A DNA stretch of 64,000 bases, taken from assembly GCF_013155385.1 (NCBI RefSeq), contig NZ_JABJUQ010000007.1, positions 1 to 64,000 on the forward strand, written 5' to 3'. The position numbers and the translations under genes are program-made. The notes under the pieces were generated by a model that saw only the letters and a list, made by a program, of their open reading frames with translations, was not told the origin of the DNA and did no database searches. Below are positions 46,687 through 54,204 of this stretch, in pieces. The number at the start of each line of letters is the position of its first letter. Position 1 is the first letter of the stretch. The stretch comes from Bacillus sp. WMMC1349 (lineage in GTDB: Bacteria > Bacillota > Bacilli > Bacillales > Bacillaceae).

Positions 46687-46715
46687 TTGACAGTAGGTAC
46701 AGAAAGTTATATTAT
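46687..46715 (+). promoter_or_regulatory. SigA promoter of rplM-rpsI
   Basis: A perfect TTGACA (46687-46692), a 17-bp spacer and TATTAT (46710-46715). The L13 leader follows immediately. Confidence 0.8.
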
Positions 46716-46728
46716 GTTATATGGTATG

Positions 46729-46775
46729 TATTTCAACCCCACGATAAGCCCCGGAACTTATTGTGTTTTGAAATA
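46729..46775 (+). ncRNA. L13 leader (autoregulatory RNA of rplM)
   Basis: Outer stem TATTTCAA (46729-46736) with TTGAAATA (46768-46775), inner 9-bp stem CACGATAAG with CTTATTGTG around CCCCGGAA. This matches the known Firmicutes L13 leader in place and shape, presumed to bind L13 and repress the operon. Confidence 0.85.
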
Positions 46776-46816
46776 GAACGTAATCTAAGTTTATTGTAAA
46801 ATGACAGATCATTTAG

Positions 46817-47266
<450 letters not shown>

Positions 47267-47270
47267 TTAA

Positions 47271-47678
<408 letters not shown>

Positions 47679-47692
47679 TTTATATACGTTTA

Positions 47693-47729
47693 AAGCCCTT
47701 TTCTGGTTAATCAGAAGAGGGCTTTTTTT
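47693..47729 (+). terminator. Terminator of rplM-rpsI
   Basis: AAGCCCTTTTCTG and CAGAAGAGGGCTT pair with one mismatch around GTTAAT, followed by seven T residues. It is the last clearly chromosomal feature before the prophage. Confidence 0.9.
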
Positions 47730-47742
47730 GCTAGAAGTAGAT

Positions 47743-47763
47743 TTTTGACCACATTTTGACCAC
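47743..47763. repeat. Direct repeats, probable integrase arm-type sites near attL
   Basis: TTTTGACCAC occurs twice, at 47743-47752 and 47754-47763, exactly 11 bp apart, between the rpsI terminator and the integrase gene. Paired short repeats of this kind next to int are typical arm-binding sites. The attL core itself is not identifiable from one end; it should lie between the rpsI end and this point. Confidence 0.6.
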
Positions 47764-47776
47764 TTTTATGGTTTTT

Positions 47777-48919
47777 TTATAATTCCATGTATTTTTTGAA
47801 GATTTCTGCCGTTCTTTCTTTTGTTGCTTTTGTGACATGAGTATATATGTTCATCGTGGTTTGGATTTCTTTATGACCCAAACGTGTTTGTACTTCTTTA
47901 ATGGATGCTCCTGCTTCAAAAAGGATTGAGGCATGAGAATGTCTGAAACCATGAATAGTAATTCTGTGAAGATTGTTTATTTTATTAATTAGTCGGTTCA
48001 GTATGTCATTTGGATAAGCAAGCCTTAAGGGCCTCATATCGTCCCTTATAAGAACATATTTGGCGTCTAAAGTAATCCCATTAGACAAGAGTAATTCCTT
48101 TTGCTGAGTTCGCCATTTTTTAAGTATTTGAGCAGTTTGGTCATCGATAGTAATAATCCGTTTGGAATGATATTTCTTTGTAGTTTGGACTACTTCTTTT
48201 CCATCTTTAAAAAACATGGTTTGCTTAATGTTGATTGTTTTCTCTTTTAAATCAACATTGCTCCATTCTAATGCAATGAGTTCCCCCTTACGCATTCCAG
48301 TAGAAATGAGAATAAAAAACATAACATAATCTTGCAGTTTGAGTTGTTCGTTTGCCTTTTTAAGAAATAGTTTTATTTCGTCTTTTTCCCAAAAATTTCG
48401 TTTGTCCTCGTTATTAGATAGAAATTCTTCTTCTTTTTTCGGAATTACAACGTATGCCATTGGGTTTTTTGTTATGTAATCCATTCTTAAAGCATATTTA
48501 AAAACGAGGTTAGCTTGGATTTTAACATCATGGACAGAATCTATCTCTTTGGCCATTTGATTAATCATCTTTTGGCAATATGCTTTTGTAATGTCTTTCA
48601 TTTTCAATTTCCCGAATCGCGGAAGGATATGTTTATTGAATTTTGATAATTTAGAGATCTGTGTACTTTGCTTAATTGTTTTCGAGTGAATAGCCCACCA
48701 TTCTTTATAAATTTCCTCATATGTGAAGTAGTTTCGAATAATATCATTATTATCAATTTCCTTTTGGAATTCAGCAGCAGCAGCAACGGCTTTTTTTTTT
48801 GTATTAAATCCCCTTCGGGTAGTGGTTTTTCGATTTCCTGTAACGGGATCGGTTCCTGTTCCTATTTTAAAAAGCCATTTATAACCAGCCTTTGTTTTAT
48901 ATTTTTGGAATGAAGCCAT
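47777..48919 (-). CDS. int: Prophage tyrosine-family site-specific integrase
   Basis: Catalyses integration and excision of the prophage. The 380 residues have an N-terminal AP2/arm-type DNA-binding domain (1-55), a SAM-like core-binding domain (about 65-165) and the catalytic domain with R210, H323-x-x-R326, H349 and the nucleophile Y359 (MNIYTHV). All catalytic residues are present, so it should be active. It reads towards rpsI. Upstream on the same strand are an ImmA-like remnant and a LexA-box promoter that may control it. Confidence 0.95.
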   Translation of the reverse strand: MASFQKYKTKAGYKWLFKIGTGTDPVTGNRKTTTRRGFNTKKKAVAAAAEFQKEIDNNDIIRNYFTYEEIYKEWWAIHSKTIKQSTQISKLSKFNKHILPRFGKLKMKDITKAYCQKMINQMAKEIDSVHDVKIQANLVFKYALRMDYITKNPMAYVVIPKKEEEFLSNNEDKRNFWEKDEIKLFLKKANEQLKLQDYVMFFILISTGMRKGELIALEWSNVDLKEKTINIKQTMFFKDGKEVVQTTKKYHSKRIITIDDQTAQILKKWRTQQKELLLSNGITLDAKYVLIRDDMRPLRLAYPNDILNRLINKINNLHRITIHGFRHSHASILFEAGASIKEVQTRLGHKEIQTTMNIYTHVTKATKERTAEIFKKYMEL

Positions 48920-48952
48920 GTTATCATCCTTTCAAACCAATCGTTATTTTTA

Positions 48953-49186
48953 TTACTTTAATCTTAAACAAGACATAGCTTTTATGAATTCAACCCACTG
49001 TTCTTTAGATGTCTTCTGACTATCAAGAACTATAGAGTACATATCATTTTGTGTGAAAACACAGCTTCTAACAGGCTTATAACTAATATGAATGTCTTTT
49101 TCTTTGGAAATCTGTTCAATCCTTTCATGGATTTTGCTTTCCCCATCTCTCATTTTAAGGCCCCCTATTAATATGTGTATTGCCAT
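48953..49186 (-). pseudogene. Truncated ImmA/IrrE-like (M78) metallopeptidase remnant
   Basis: A 77-residue frame (or 66 residues from a second ATG at 49153) reading towards int. Its sequence MYSIVLDSQKTSKEQWVEFI resembles the part of phage ImmA-type proteases directly in front of the HExxH zinc motif. At that point it turns into KAMSCLRLK and stops, and int begins 33 bp later. The DNA GCTATGTC...TTTAAGA looks like a shifted copy of codons for ELCHVLR. I infer deletion of the catalytic two thirds plus a frameshift. It could instead be an intact short protein of unknown function. Confidence 0.45.
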
Positions 49187-49266
49187 TATAAGAAAAGCTC
49201 ACCTTCTTTTGTGGTTAAAAAGTATCCAATTTATCAATTTTCACAAAAATAGGAACACAAGGTCTT

Positions 49267-49296
49267 ATTTTACCACGAAATTCGAACATGTGTTCT
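49267..49296 (-). promoter_or_regulatory. LexA (SOS) box over a leftward promoter
   Basis: CGAACATGTGTTCT at 49283-49296 fits the Bacillus LexA consensus CGAAC-N4-GTTCG at all but the last base. On the minus strand an extended -10, TGGTAAAAT, occupies 49275-49267. A 17-bp spacer puts the -35 inside the LexA box, the ideal place for repression. The promoter reads into the ImmA-like remnant and int. Confidence 0.65.
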
Positions 49297-49307
49297 GTAA
49301 TTAGTGT

Positions 49308-49349
49308 AAAAAAAACCCTAAAAAAGGGCGTGTTTAAAATTAAGGGTTT
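49308..49349 (-). terminator. Terminator of the PH/SHOCT gene
   Basis: On the minus strand AAACCCT (49349-49343, within the last codons of the gene) pairs with AGGGTTT (49319-49313), followed by a T run. It insulates this gene from the LexA-box promoter downstream. Confidence 0.7.
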
Positions 49350-49864
49350 AATAGTTGCTTTTTTTTGATTGTGAATTCTTCTTCAGTAAGGATACCGTCG
49401 TTTTTTAGTTCGGCCAGCTTCTTTAATTCGTCAGCAACTGAAGAAGCGGCAGAATTGGCAGAAGCCCCCGCATAATCATCTTTTTTGTACTGCGCATCTT
49501 CGATTCTATCTTTTATATAATTGATGAATTCGCCAATATTGCTGTCTTGAATCCATTTCATGCTAACCTTATTTCCGCTAGTATAAAACTTGATATAATG
49601 TCCCATTAACTTTTTCCCTGATTCAAAGCTGCTTATTTTTGAATAAGGGAACGTTTCGGACTCATAGCCTGTCAATTTTTTTGAGAAAAAGAAAAGTTTT
49701 TTGTTTGTTGCTATAAAGGCCCCGTTTTTAGTGGTTTTATTCCCCATCCAATCTGTTTCATATACCCCAAAAATGGCGCTTTCTATTACTTCGTTGTTAT
49801 CAAGATACTGTCTAGATTGATCAATTAATTTTTGTACCTTTTTCGGGAATTTCTTTTCACCCAT
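49340..49864 (-). CDS. PH-domain and SHOCT-domain prophage protein
   Basis: It has 174 residues from the ATG at 49864 behind GGGAGGTGATAAT. The N-terminal part (about 25-120, including IATNKKLFFFSKKLTGYES and KISSFESGKKLMGHYIKFY) looks like a bacterial PH (bPH) domain. After an Ala-rich linker, the C-terminus (ADELKKLAELKNDGILTEEEF) is a SHOCT motif, often found on oligomerising or phage-borne proteins. Its function is unknown. It lies between repressor and int with its own promoter, the usual place for genes expressed in the lysogen, so a host-benefit or exclusion role is possible. Confidence 0.75.
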   Translation of the reverse strand: MGEKKFPKKVQKLIDQSRQYLDNNEVIESAIFGVYETDWMGNKTTKNGAFIATNKKLFFFSKKLTGYESETFPYSKISSFESGKKLMGHYIKFYTSGNKVSMKWIQDSNIGEFINYIKDRIEDAQYKKDDYAGASANSAASSVADELKKLAELKNDGILTEEEFTIKKKQLLNP

Positions 49865-49900
49865 ATTATCACCTCCCAGTTCATAATCAATATGTCTTTT

Positions 49901-49929
49901 ATAATAGGTCAAATCTCTCTCTATTTCAA
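49901..49929 (-). promoter_or_regulatory. Promoter of the PH/SHOCT gene
   Basis: On the minus strand TTGAAA (49929-49924), a 17-bp spacer and TATTAT (49906-49901). It lies between the repressor stop and the PH/SHOCT start and makes the gene independent of the repressor transcript. Confidence 0.6.
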
Positions 49930-49977
49930 GATTATCATTCCATTTATGTTAAATGCTACATACAGATAAAACAAAAA

Positions 49978-50385
49978 TCACCCTTCATTCTCATCTTTTT
50001 TTGGAGGGTATTTGCGACTCTTAACATCCCCAGGCTTACGTCGGTACTTCAATTGTTCAATGATTAATTCAAGGGCTGTATTTAACATTTCATCTGTGAC
50101 TTCCTCGCCGTCAAGAGGCGTAATATTAGCTTCTTTACTATCTAAAAGTCTTTTCGCTTCTTCTGTGAAAATCTTGTTATGTTCTTTCGGATCGACGCCA
50201 CGAAGTAAATAGTCGATCGTAACGCCAAAAAAATCAGCTATTTTAATAAGCGTATCATAATCAGGTTGACGATGCCCTCTTTCATAATTGGCGTAAGTCC
50301 CTCTATGAACACCTATTTTTTCAGCCATCTGTTCTTGAGTAATTTTTTTGGATTTTCTGAGCGCTATCAGATTTTTATTAAACAT
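49978..50385 (-). CDS. Prophage Xre-family repressor (CI/ImmR-like)
   Basis: It has 135 residues: an N-terminal helix-turn-helix (about 5-60, KSKKITQEQMAEKIGVHRGT, then YANYERGHRQPDYDTLIKIADFF in part) and a short acidic C-terminal part without a LexA-type autoprotease fold. This is the ImmR/phi105-like repressor type, usually inactivated by an ImmA metalloprotease instead of RecA-stimulated self-cleavage. It is divergent from a Cro-like gene across the operator region. Product assignment is firm; the cognate protease appears broken. Confidence 0.88.
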   Translation of the reverse strand: MFNKNLIALRKSKKITQEQMAEKIGVHRGTYANYERGHRQPDYDTLIKIADFFGVTIDYLLRGVDPKEHNKIFTEEAKRLLDSKEANITPLDGEEVTDEMLNTALELIIEQLKYRRKPGDVKSRKYPPKKDENEG

Positions 50386-50408
50386 AAATTACACCTCTTT
50401 AACAACCA

Positions 50409-50496
50409 ATTATAACGTGTCAAAATGAAACAAAAAAGTTTTGTGTCAAAACGACGAAAAAACATTGACAATGTTTCTAAACGACGATAATATAAT
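50409..50496. promoter_or_regulatory. Prophage genetic switch: divergent promoters and operator repeats
   Basis: The rightward promoter is TTGACA (50465-50470), 17 bp, TAATAT (50488-50493). For the leftward repressor gene a TATAAT lies at 50414-50409 on the minus strand with no clear -35. Related direct repeats of about 18 bp are likely operators: GTGTCAAAATGAAACAAA (50417), GTGTCAAAACGACGAAAA (50443) and GTTTCTAAACGACGATAA (50473). Two share AAACGACGA, one of them inside the rightward promoter spacer. Confidence 0.6.
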
Positions 50497-50538
50497 AAAC
50501 AAGTGATTCGATTCGACACAATAAAGGGGTGAAACAAC

Positions 50539-50757
50539 ATGAGAAAATGGCTTATCGAACACCGAGGTAAACGTAGTCAAGAAACGATAGCCAAAAAAAC
50601 TGGCATCTCACGTGGAGCCTATGCCAACATTGAGTTAGGTAAAAGGAACCCGTCGGTTCAAGTAGCTAAAAGAATTGCAAGGGAGCTTAATTTCAATTGG
50701 ACAATTTTTTTTGATGAAAATGTCGTCGAAACGAAACAAAAATCCCACTCAGCGTAG
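50539..50757 (+). CDS. Cro-like Xre-family regulator
   Basis: It has 72 residues, almost all helix-turn-helix: RSQETIAKKTGISRGAYANI (about 13-32) followed by ELGKRNPSVQVAKRIARELN. It is the first gene rightward of the repressor and has an AAAGGGGTGAAACAAC site. By position it plays the Cro role, competing with the repressor for the operator repeats. Confidence 0.85.
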   Translation: MRKWLIEHRGKRSQETIAKKTGISRGAYANIELGKRNPSVQVAKRIARELNFNWTIFFDENVVETKQKSHSA

Positions 50758-50769
50758 GAGGTGATTAAA

Positions 50770-51096
50770 TTGGCTAAACTCGGGATCTCACTTGATAACT
50801 TGGCAGATGAGACGATTTTCGAAATTGTTAAATCTCTTTGTGAAAAAGCCTATGAGAAAGGAATAGAGGACGGGGCGAAAAGATACTCGTTTCCTCCAAT
50901 ATTAAAAAACACTCATTTGCAAGAGATTTTCCAAATTAAATCAGCAGCAGTTACAAGGTTAACAGGAATTGATTCTTTTCCAAAATTAAAAACTATTCAA
51001 GCTAGGTATCCGCGTGACCTCGTTTTTGAATGGATTAAACAAAATTCAACCTGGGTTGAAGAAAACACAAACTATTTTAAGAAAGGCGCGAGTTAA
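50770..51096 (+). CDS. Phage early protein, possible helix-turn-helix/excisionase-like
   Basis: It has 108 residues from the TTG at 50770 behind GTAGGAGGTGATTAAA; the in-frame GTG upstream is within that site. The first 35 residues are a helical, acidic segment, then KNTHLQEIFQIKSAAVTRLTG and RYPRDLVFEWIKQN suggest a small winged helix. I do not recognise a named family. Its stop is directly followed by the next ATG, so it is coupled to the antirepressor gene. Confidence 0.6.
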   Translation: MAKLGISLDNLADETIFEIVKSLCEKAYEKGIEDGAKRYSFPPILKNTHLQEIFQIKSAAVTRLTGIDSFPKLKTIQARYPRDLVFEWIKQNSTWVEENTNYFKKGAS

Positions 51097-51789
51097 ATGT
51101 ACCAATTACAAACATTCAAAAATGAAATATTTGAAGTTTCTGCCAAAGTTGAAAATGATCAAATTTTATTTGATGTTGAAAAAGTTTCAAGAAGTTTAGG
51201 TTTTAAACAAATCAAAAATAAAAAAGAATACATCAGATGGGAAACAGTTAACAGATATTTAAAAAAATATCTTTCCCAAGATGTTGGGAAAGGCGATTTC
51301 ATCCCAGAACCACTAGTTTATAAGCTAGCATTCAAAGCTAAAAATGAAGTCGCAGAACAATTTCAAGATTGGCTAGCGATTGAAGTCATCCCAACCATAA
51401 GAAAAACAGGCCAATACGGTGGCCCAAGAATTTTATCCGAAAGAGAACAGCGAATCGAATCTCTTAAACTCTTACTTGAAACATCACAGCGCCAAGACGA
51501 GATGACAAGAGTCTTGAACATTCATGAAAGTCAGCTAGTTGAACTGAACACAAAAGTGGATGAACAAATCACACTTGACCACGGAGAACAGCGCCGGCTT
51601 CAAAAAGGCGTTGCACGCCGAGTCTATTCTTTCACGGATGACAAAACACAAGCGGCCAGGCTTTTTAAGGAATTGTATCGTGAAATCAAAGACCGGTTTG
51701 GGGTTGCTAGCTATAAAGATTTGAAGCGTAGGGAGCTGTTCACCGCGATCAAATATATTGAAAGTTGGGTTCCTCGAAAGGTTTCTTAA
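51097..51789 (+). CDS. Phage antirepressor (BRO-N plus ORF6C domains)
   Basis: It has 230 residues. The N-terminal BRO domain spans about 3-105 (FKNEIFEVSAKVENDQILFD, then FQDWLAIEVIPTIRKTGQYG in part). The C-terminal half (GVARRVYSFTDDKTQAARLF, ELYREIKDRFGVASYKDLKR) is the ORF6C domain. Proteins of this build act as antirepressors or DNA-binding regulators in temperate phages. The region is AT-rich relative to the ribosomal genes. Confidence 0.82.
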   Translation: MYQLQTFKNEIFEVSAKVENDQILFDVEKVSRSLGFKQIKNKKEYIRWETVNRYLKKYLSQDVGKGDFIPEPLVYKLAFKAKNEVAEQFQDWLAIEVIPTIRKTGQYGGPRILSEREQRIESLKLLLETSQRQDEMTRVLNIHESQLVELNTKVDEQITLDHGEQRRLQKGVARRVYSFTDDKTQAARLFKELYREIKDRFGVASYKDLKRRELFTAIKYIESWVPRKVS

Positions 51790-51856
51790 AACCTTTGCGA
51801 GTCCCCCTATTAATAAATATTACCAATGAAAATCCAATAATTCAGGAGGCGAACAA

Positions 51857-52417
51857 ATGTCGAACAATCCATATAATCTAGCAAATTTATACAAGATTCT
51901 CCATATAGAGAGAAAAAAAGCTTGTTTAACCCAATTTCAAATGGGGAGATTGCTTGGAAAAAAGGATCAATCGTATGTTTCAAACGTTGAAAATGGTCTG
52001 GTTACATTAACGCCTGATCTTTGTATTAAGTGGTTTGAAGCATGTGAAGCCTATGAACATATCGATCTTGTACATTACCTTTTCAAGCTTCATCCTGTGG
52101 CAGCTGCTCCAATCGATCCTGCATTAAACGAAAGTGTGAGTACCGCAGTCATCAACATGGTCCATCAGCTAGAAGAAGCCTTACAAGCTACTAAACATCT
52201 GGCGCAATGGGTGGCAAGAGATCGCCCAGGGCGGACTGAAGATTTACCGATGAACGATATCAAACAGATTTTTGACTTGATTCCAGCCAATAAAACATTG
52301 ATTTACTCATTATCAAGAAGCCATGGTCTCAACATGAAAGAATTAGCTGATAGATGGACGAAGAAAGCATTGATGGATCAAGTGGCGATGAGAAAAAAGG
52401 AGGCGGTATTAGCATGA
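51857..52417 (+). CDS. Xre-like phage regulator
   Basis: It has 186 residues. The N-terminus ([40 protein letters not shown]) forms a helix-turn-helix; the rest is helical with no recognised catalytic motif. The ATG follows CAGGAGGCGAACAA. It overlaps the next gene by 4 bp. Similar HTH proteins occupy this place in skin-like prophages, where they affect early gene expression; the target is unknown. Confidence 0.7.
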   Translation: MSNNPYNLANLYKILHIERKKACLTQFQMGRLLGKKDQSYVSNVENGLVTLTPDLCIKWFEACEAYEHIDLVHYLFKLHPVAAAPIDPALNESVSTAVINMVHQLEEALQATKHLAQWVARDRPGRTEDLPMNDIKQIFDLIPANKTLIYSLSRSHGLNMKELADRWTKKALMDQVAMRKKEAVLA

Positions 52418-52671
52418 ATACAAGCGACTTTTTTAAAGATGATATCCCACGAGTGAAACGGAAAATAGAATCAGCTGAGGAGTTATCAACCATGCTTTTA
52501 GAAGCATTGAGAGATAGTGACTATGAAGAGGCGATAAGTTTAGCGGGAAGCATCAAAGTGTTAACTGAGGACATCAGTCGTCTAGCAAACAAAGGGAAAC
52601 TGTATCAAACAGCTATGAAGATGCAACAAAGAGGCGTCAATCTAGCCGTCATACGGAGGTATGTCAATTGA
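52414..52671 (+). CDS. Small helical phage protein, YqaH-like by size and position
   Basis: It has 85 residues from the ATG at 52414 behind AAAAAGGAGGCGGTATTAGC. Almost entirely helical and charged ([20 protein letters not shown]). In the skin element a protein of this length in front of yqaI is YqaH, which interferes with DnaA and Spo0A. The similarity claimed here is positional, not from alignment. Confidence 0.55.
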   Translation: MNTSDFFKDDIPRVKRKIESAEELSTMLLEALRDSDYEEAISLAGSIKVLTEDISRLANKGKLYQTAMKMQQRGVNLAVIRRYVN

Positions 52672-52811
52672 TGGTTCACTTTGTTCATAAACCAGTCAAA
52701 GCGTTAGAAGTTCGGGCTTGGTGTGCAAGAATACGAAACTATCCAGAGTTACATATCTTATGGGACGAAAGAGCAGCTAAATACAGAAAGGAGCTTTCAA
52801 ATGATGATTGA
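52671..52811 (+). CDS. Small phage protein, 46 residues
   Basis: [20 protein letters not shown] begins the frame, which ends KYRKELSNDD. The start overlaps the previous stop (TGATG) and an ACGGAGGTATGTCA site lies just upstream. Its end overlaps the next gene by 11 bp. No family is recognised; tight packing in the operon is the main support. Confidence 0.55.
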   Translation: MVHFVHKPVKALEVRAWCARIRNYPELHILWDERAAKYRKELSNDD

Positions 52812-52998
52812 AAATCCAATGGTTTTAAACAACTGGCATGACAGACTTACAGAGCCGGAAACAAAAAAGGATTTCTTTGGAGATGAAGTGATGCCAACGG
52901 ATGATTATGTCATTGATTGTGGAGAAGTGATTTTAATAGAGAACTTGGAAAGATACTTAAAGGAGCAACTTGGGTTTGAGTTTTTTGAGGGGCAATAA
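52801..52998 (+). CDS. YqaI-like phage protein
   Basis: It has 65 residues. MMIENPMVLNNWHDRLTEPE and LERYLKEQLGFEF closely follow B. subtilis YqaI of the skin element, a small structured protein of unknown function. The ATG at 52801 lies behind AGAAAGGAGCTTTCAA; an upstream in-frame start is rejected. In skin the next genes are the YqaJ nuclease and YqaK RecT, whereas here a different recombination pair follows. Confidence 0.8.
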   Translation: MMIENPMVLNNWHDRLTEPETKKDFFGDEVMPTDDYVIDCGEVILIENLERYLKEQLGFEFFEGQ

Positions 52999-53028
52999 AA
53001 AAAGAGCCCACTCACAGGATAAGTGGGC
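52994..53028 (-). terminator. Terminator oriented against the early operon
   Basis: GCCCACT (53006-53012) and AGTGGGC (53022-53028) form the stem. The T run exists only on the minus strand (A run at 52996-53003), so it would stop leftward antisense transcription inside a rightward operon. Confidence 0.6.
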
Positions 53029-53107
53029 GATGGCAAATAAAAAAAAGAAAAATAAAGATGAAAATAGTTTATCAAACGACTCTTAAAAAATCAAGGGGGT
53101 TTTGAAT

Positions 53108-53299
53108 ATGGCAAAAGCAATCACTGCACCATTTAGCGAAAGACCTGGTGATCAAGACCGGCTGACACAGGTTGGAGGTTCTATCTTTATCGATAAGAGA
53201 GGAAAGGTTCTATTTCGTTTTCCCTCTATGGATGCTTATCGAGAATGGCAAAAGCTAGGCATAGAAGCCTATAAAAGAAAGGTGGAAGCAGCAAAATGA
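53108..53299 (+). CDS. Small phage protein, 63 residues
   Basis: MAKAITAPFSERPGDQDRLT opens the frame, and SIFIDKRGKVLFRFPSMDAY suggests a small beta-sheet fold. The ATG at 53108 follows CAAGGGGGTTTTGAAT. It overlaps the next gene by ATGA, so it is probably translated together with the recombination protein. No function is known to me. Confidence 0.65.
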   Translation: MAKAITAPFSERPGDQDRLTQVGGSIFIDKRGKVLFRFPSMDAYREWQKLGIEAYKRKVEAAK

Positions 53300-54204
53300 A
53301 CGGATTATCTAAGGTTGATTATTCAGACTATGTTCAGAAAAGCAAGCAGACCACAAGCGTTACTACAGAAGCAATAGTAAGCCGTCAGGCACAGGAAGTA
53401 CAAGCGGCTATGGTTATTGCAAAAAAGTTTCCGCGTGATGTTTATGCAGCTTTTGATCGTATAAAAAAAGCATGTGAAAGAAGGTTATTAGCCGAAAATG
53501 CAGTTTATGAATATCCGCGTGGGGGTTCAAAAGTATCTGGTCCTTCTATTCGACTAGCTGAGGCTTTGGCACAGAACTGGGGAAACATTGATTACGGCAT
53601 CATGGAATTAGAACAAAAGGCCGGGGAATCCTCTGTAATGGCTTACGCTTGGGACCTTGAAACAAACACTCGACAAACAAAGATTTTCACTGTTAAACAC
53701 GAACGGAAAGCACGAGGGAAAATTACAAAGCTTGATGATCCACGTGATATTTATGAAATGGTAGCAAACCAAGGAGCGCGCCGTGTTCGTGCCTGCATCC
53801 TTGGTGTTATCCCAGGGGATATAGTGGACGCTGCGGTCGATATGTGTCAAAAAACCTTAATCAGTGGACATAAAGAACCTTTGGAAGACCGGCTACGAAA
53901 TGCTATGACGCTCTTTAAAAAAGAGTTCGGTGTGACAAAAGAAATGATCCAAGAGTACATCGGTAGCAACTTAGATGTATTTACAGAACAAGACTTTTTG
54001 AAAATAGGCCGCATCTACACCGCTCTACGTGATGGTATGGCTAAAAAAGAAGATTACTTTAACACCAAAGCAACAGGTGCAACCAAATCTAAGGCAGAGG
54101 AAGAATTCAAAAAGCAGAAAGAGAAAACAGGACACGATCATAAGGCGGGTGATCCTGCTCATGCGGACGGTTCCGAGGCTAACCAAGGAGAATTATTACT
54201 CTAA
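53296..54204 (+). CDS. Conserved phage protein, probable recombination/annealing partner of the nuclease
   Basis: It has 302 residues. The region YPRGGSKVSGPSIRLAEALA, with ANQGARRVRACILGVIPGDI, is a block I recognise from many Firmicutes phages and plasmids, though I cannot tie it to a characterised fold. It is not an obvious RecT. Its constant neighbour is a PD-(D/E)XK exonuclease-type gene, which makes a single-strand annealing or end-processing role plausible. The C-terminal 60 residues are Lys-, Glu- and Asp-rich and probably disordered. It overlaps the next gene by 44 bp. Confidence 0.7.
   Translation: MNGLSKVDYSDYVQKSKQTTSVTTEAIVSRQAQEVQAAMVIAKKFPRDVYAAFDRIKKACERRLLAENAVYEYPRGGSKVSGPSIRLAEALAQNWGNIDYGIMELEQKAGESSVMAYAWDLETNTRQTKIFTVKHERKARGKITKLDDPRDIYEMVANQGARRVRACILGVIPGDIVDAAVDMCQKTLISGHKEPLEDRLRNAMTLFKKEFGVTKEMIQEYIGSNLDVFTEQDFLKIGRIYTALRDGMAKKEDYFNTKATGATKSKAEEEFKKQKEKTGHDHKAGDPAHADGSEANQGELLL

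Noticed and set aside
49092..49304. 70-residue plus-strand frame across the LexA region
   Set aside because: No ribosome-binding site, composition unlike a protein, and it overlaps the promoter and remnant on the other strand.
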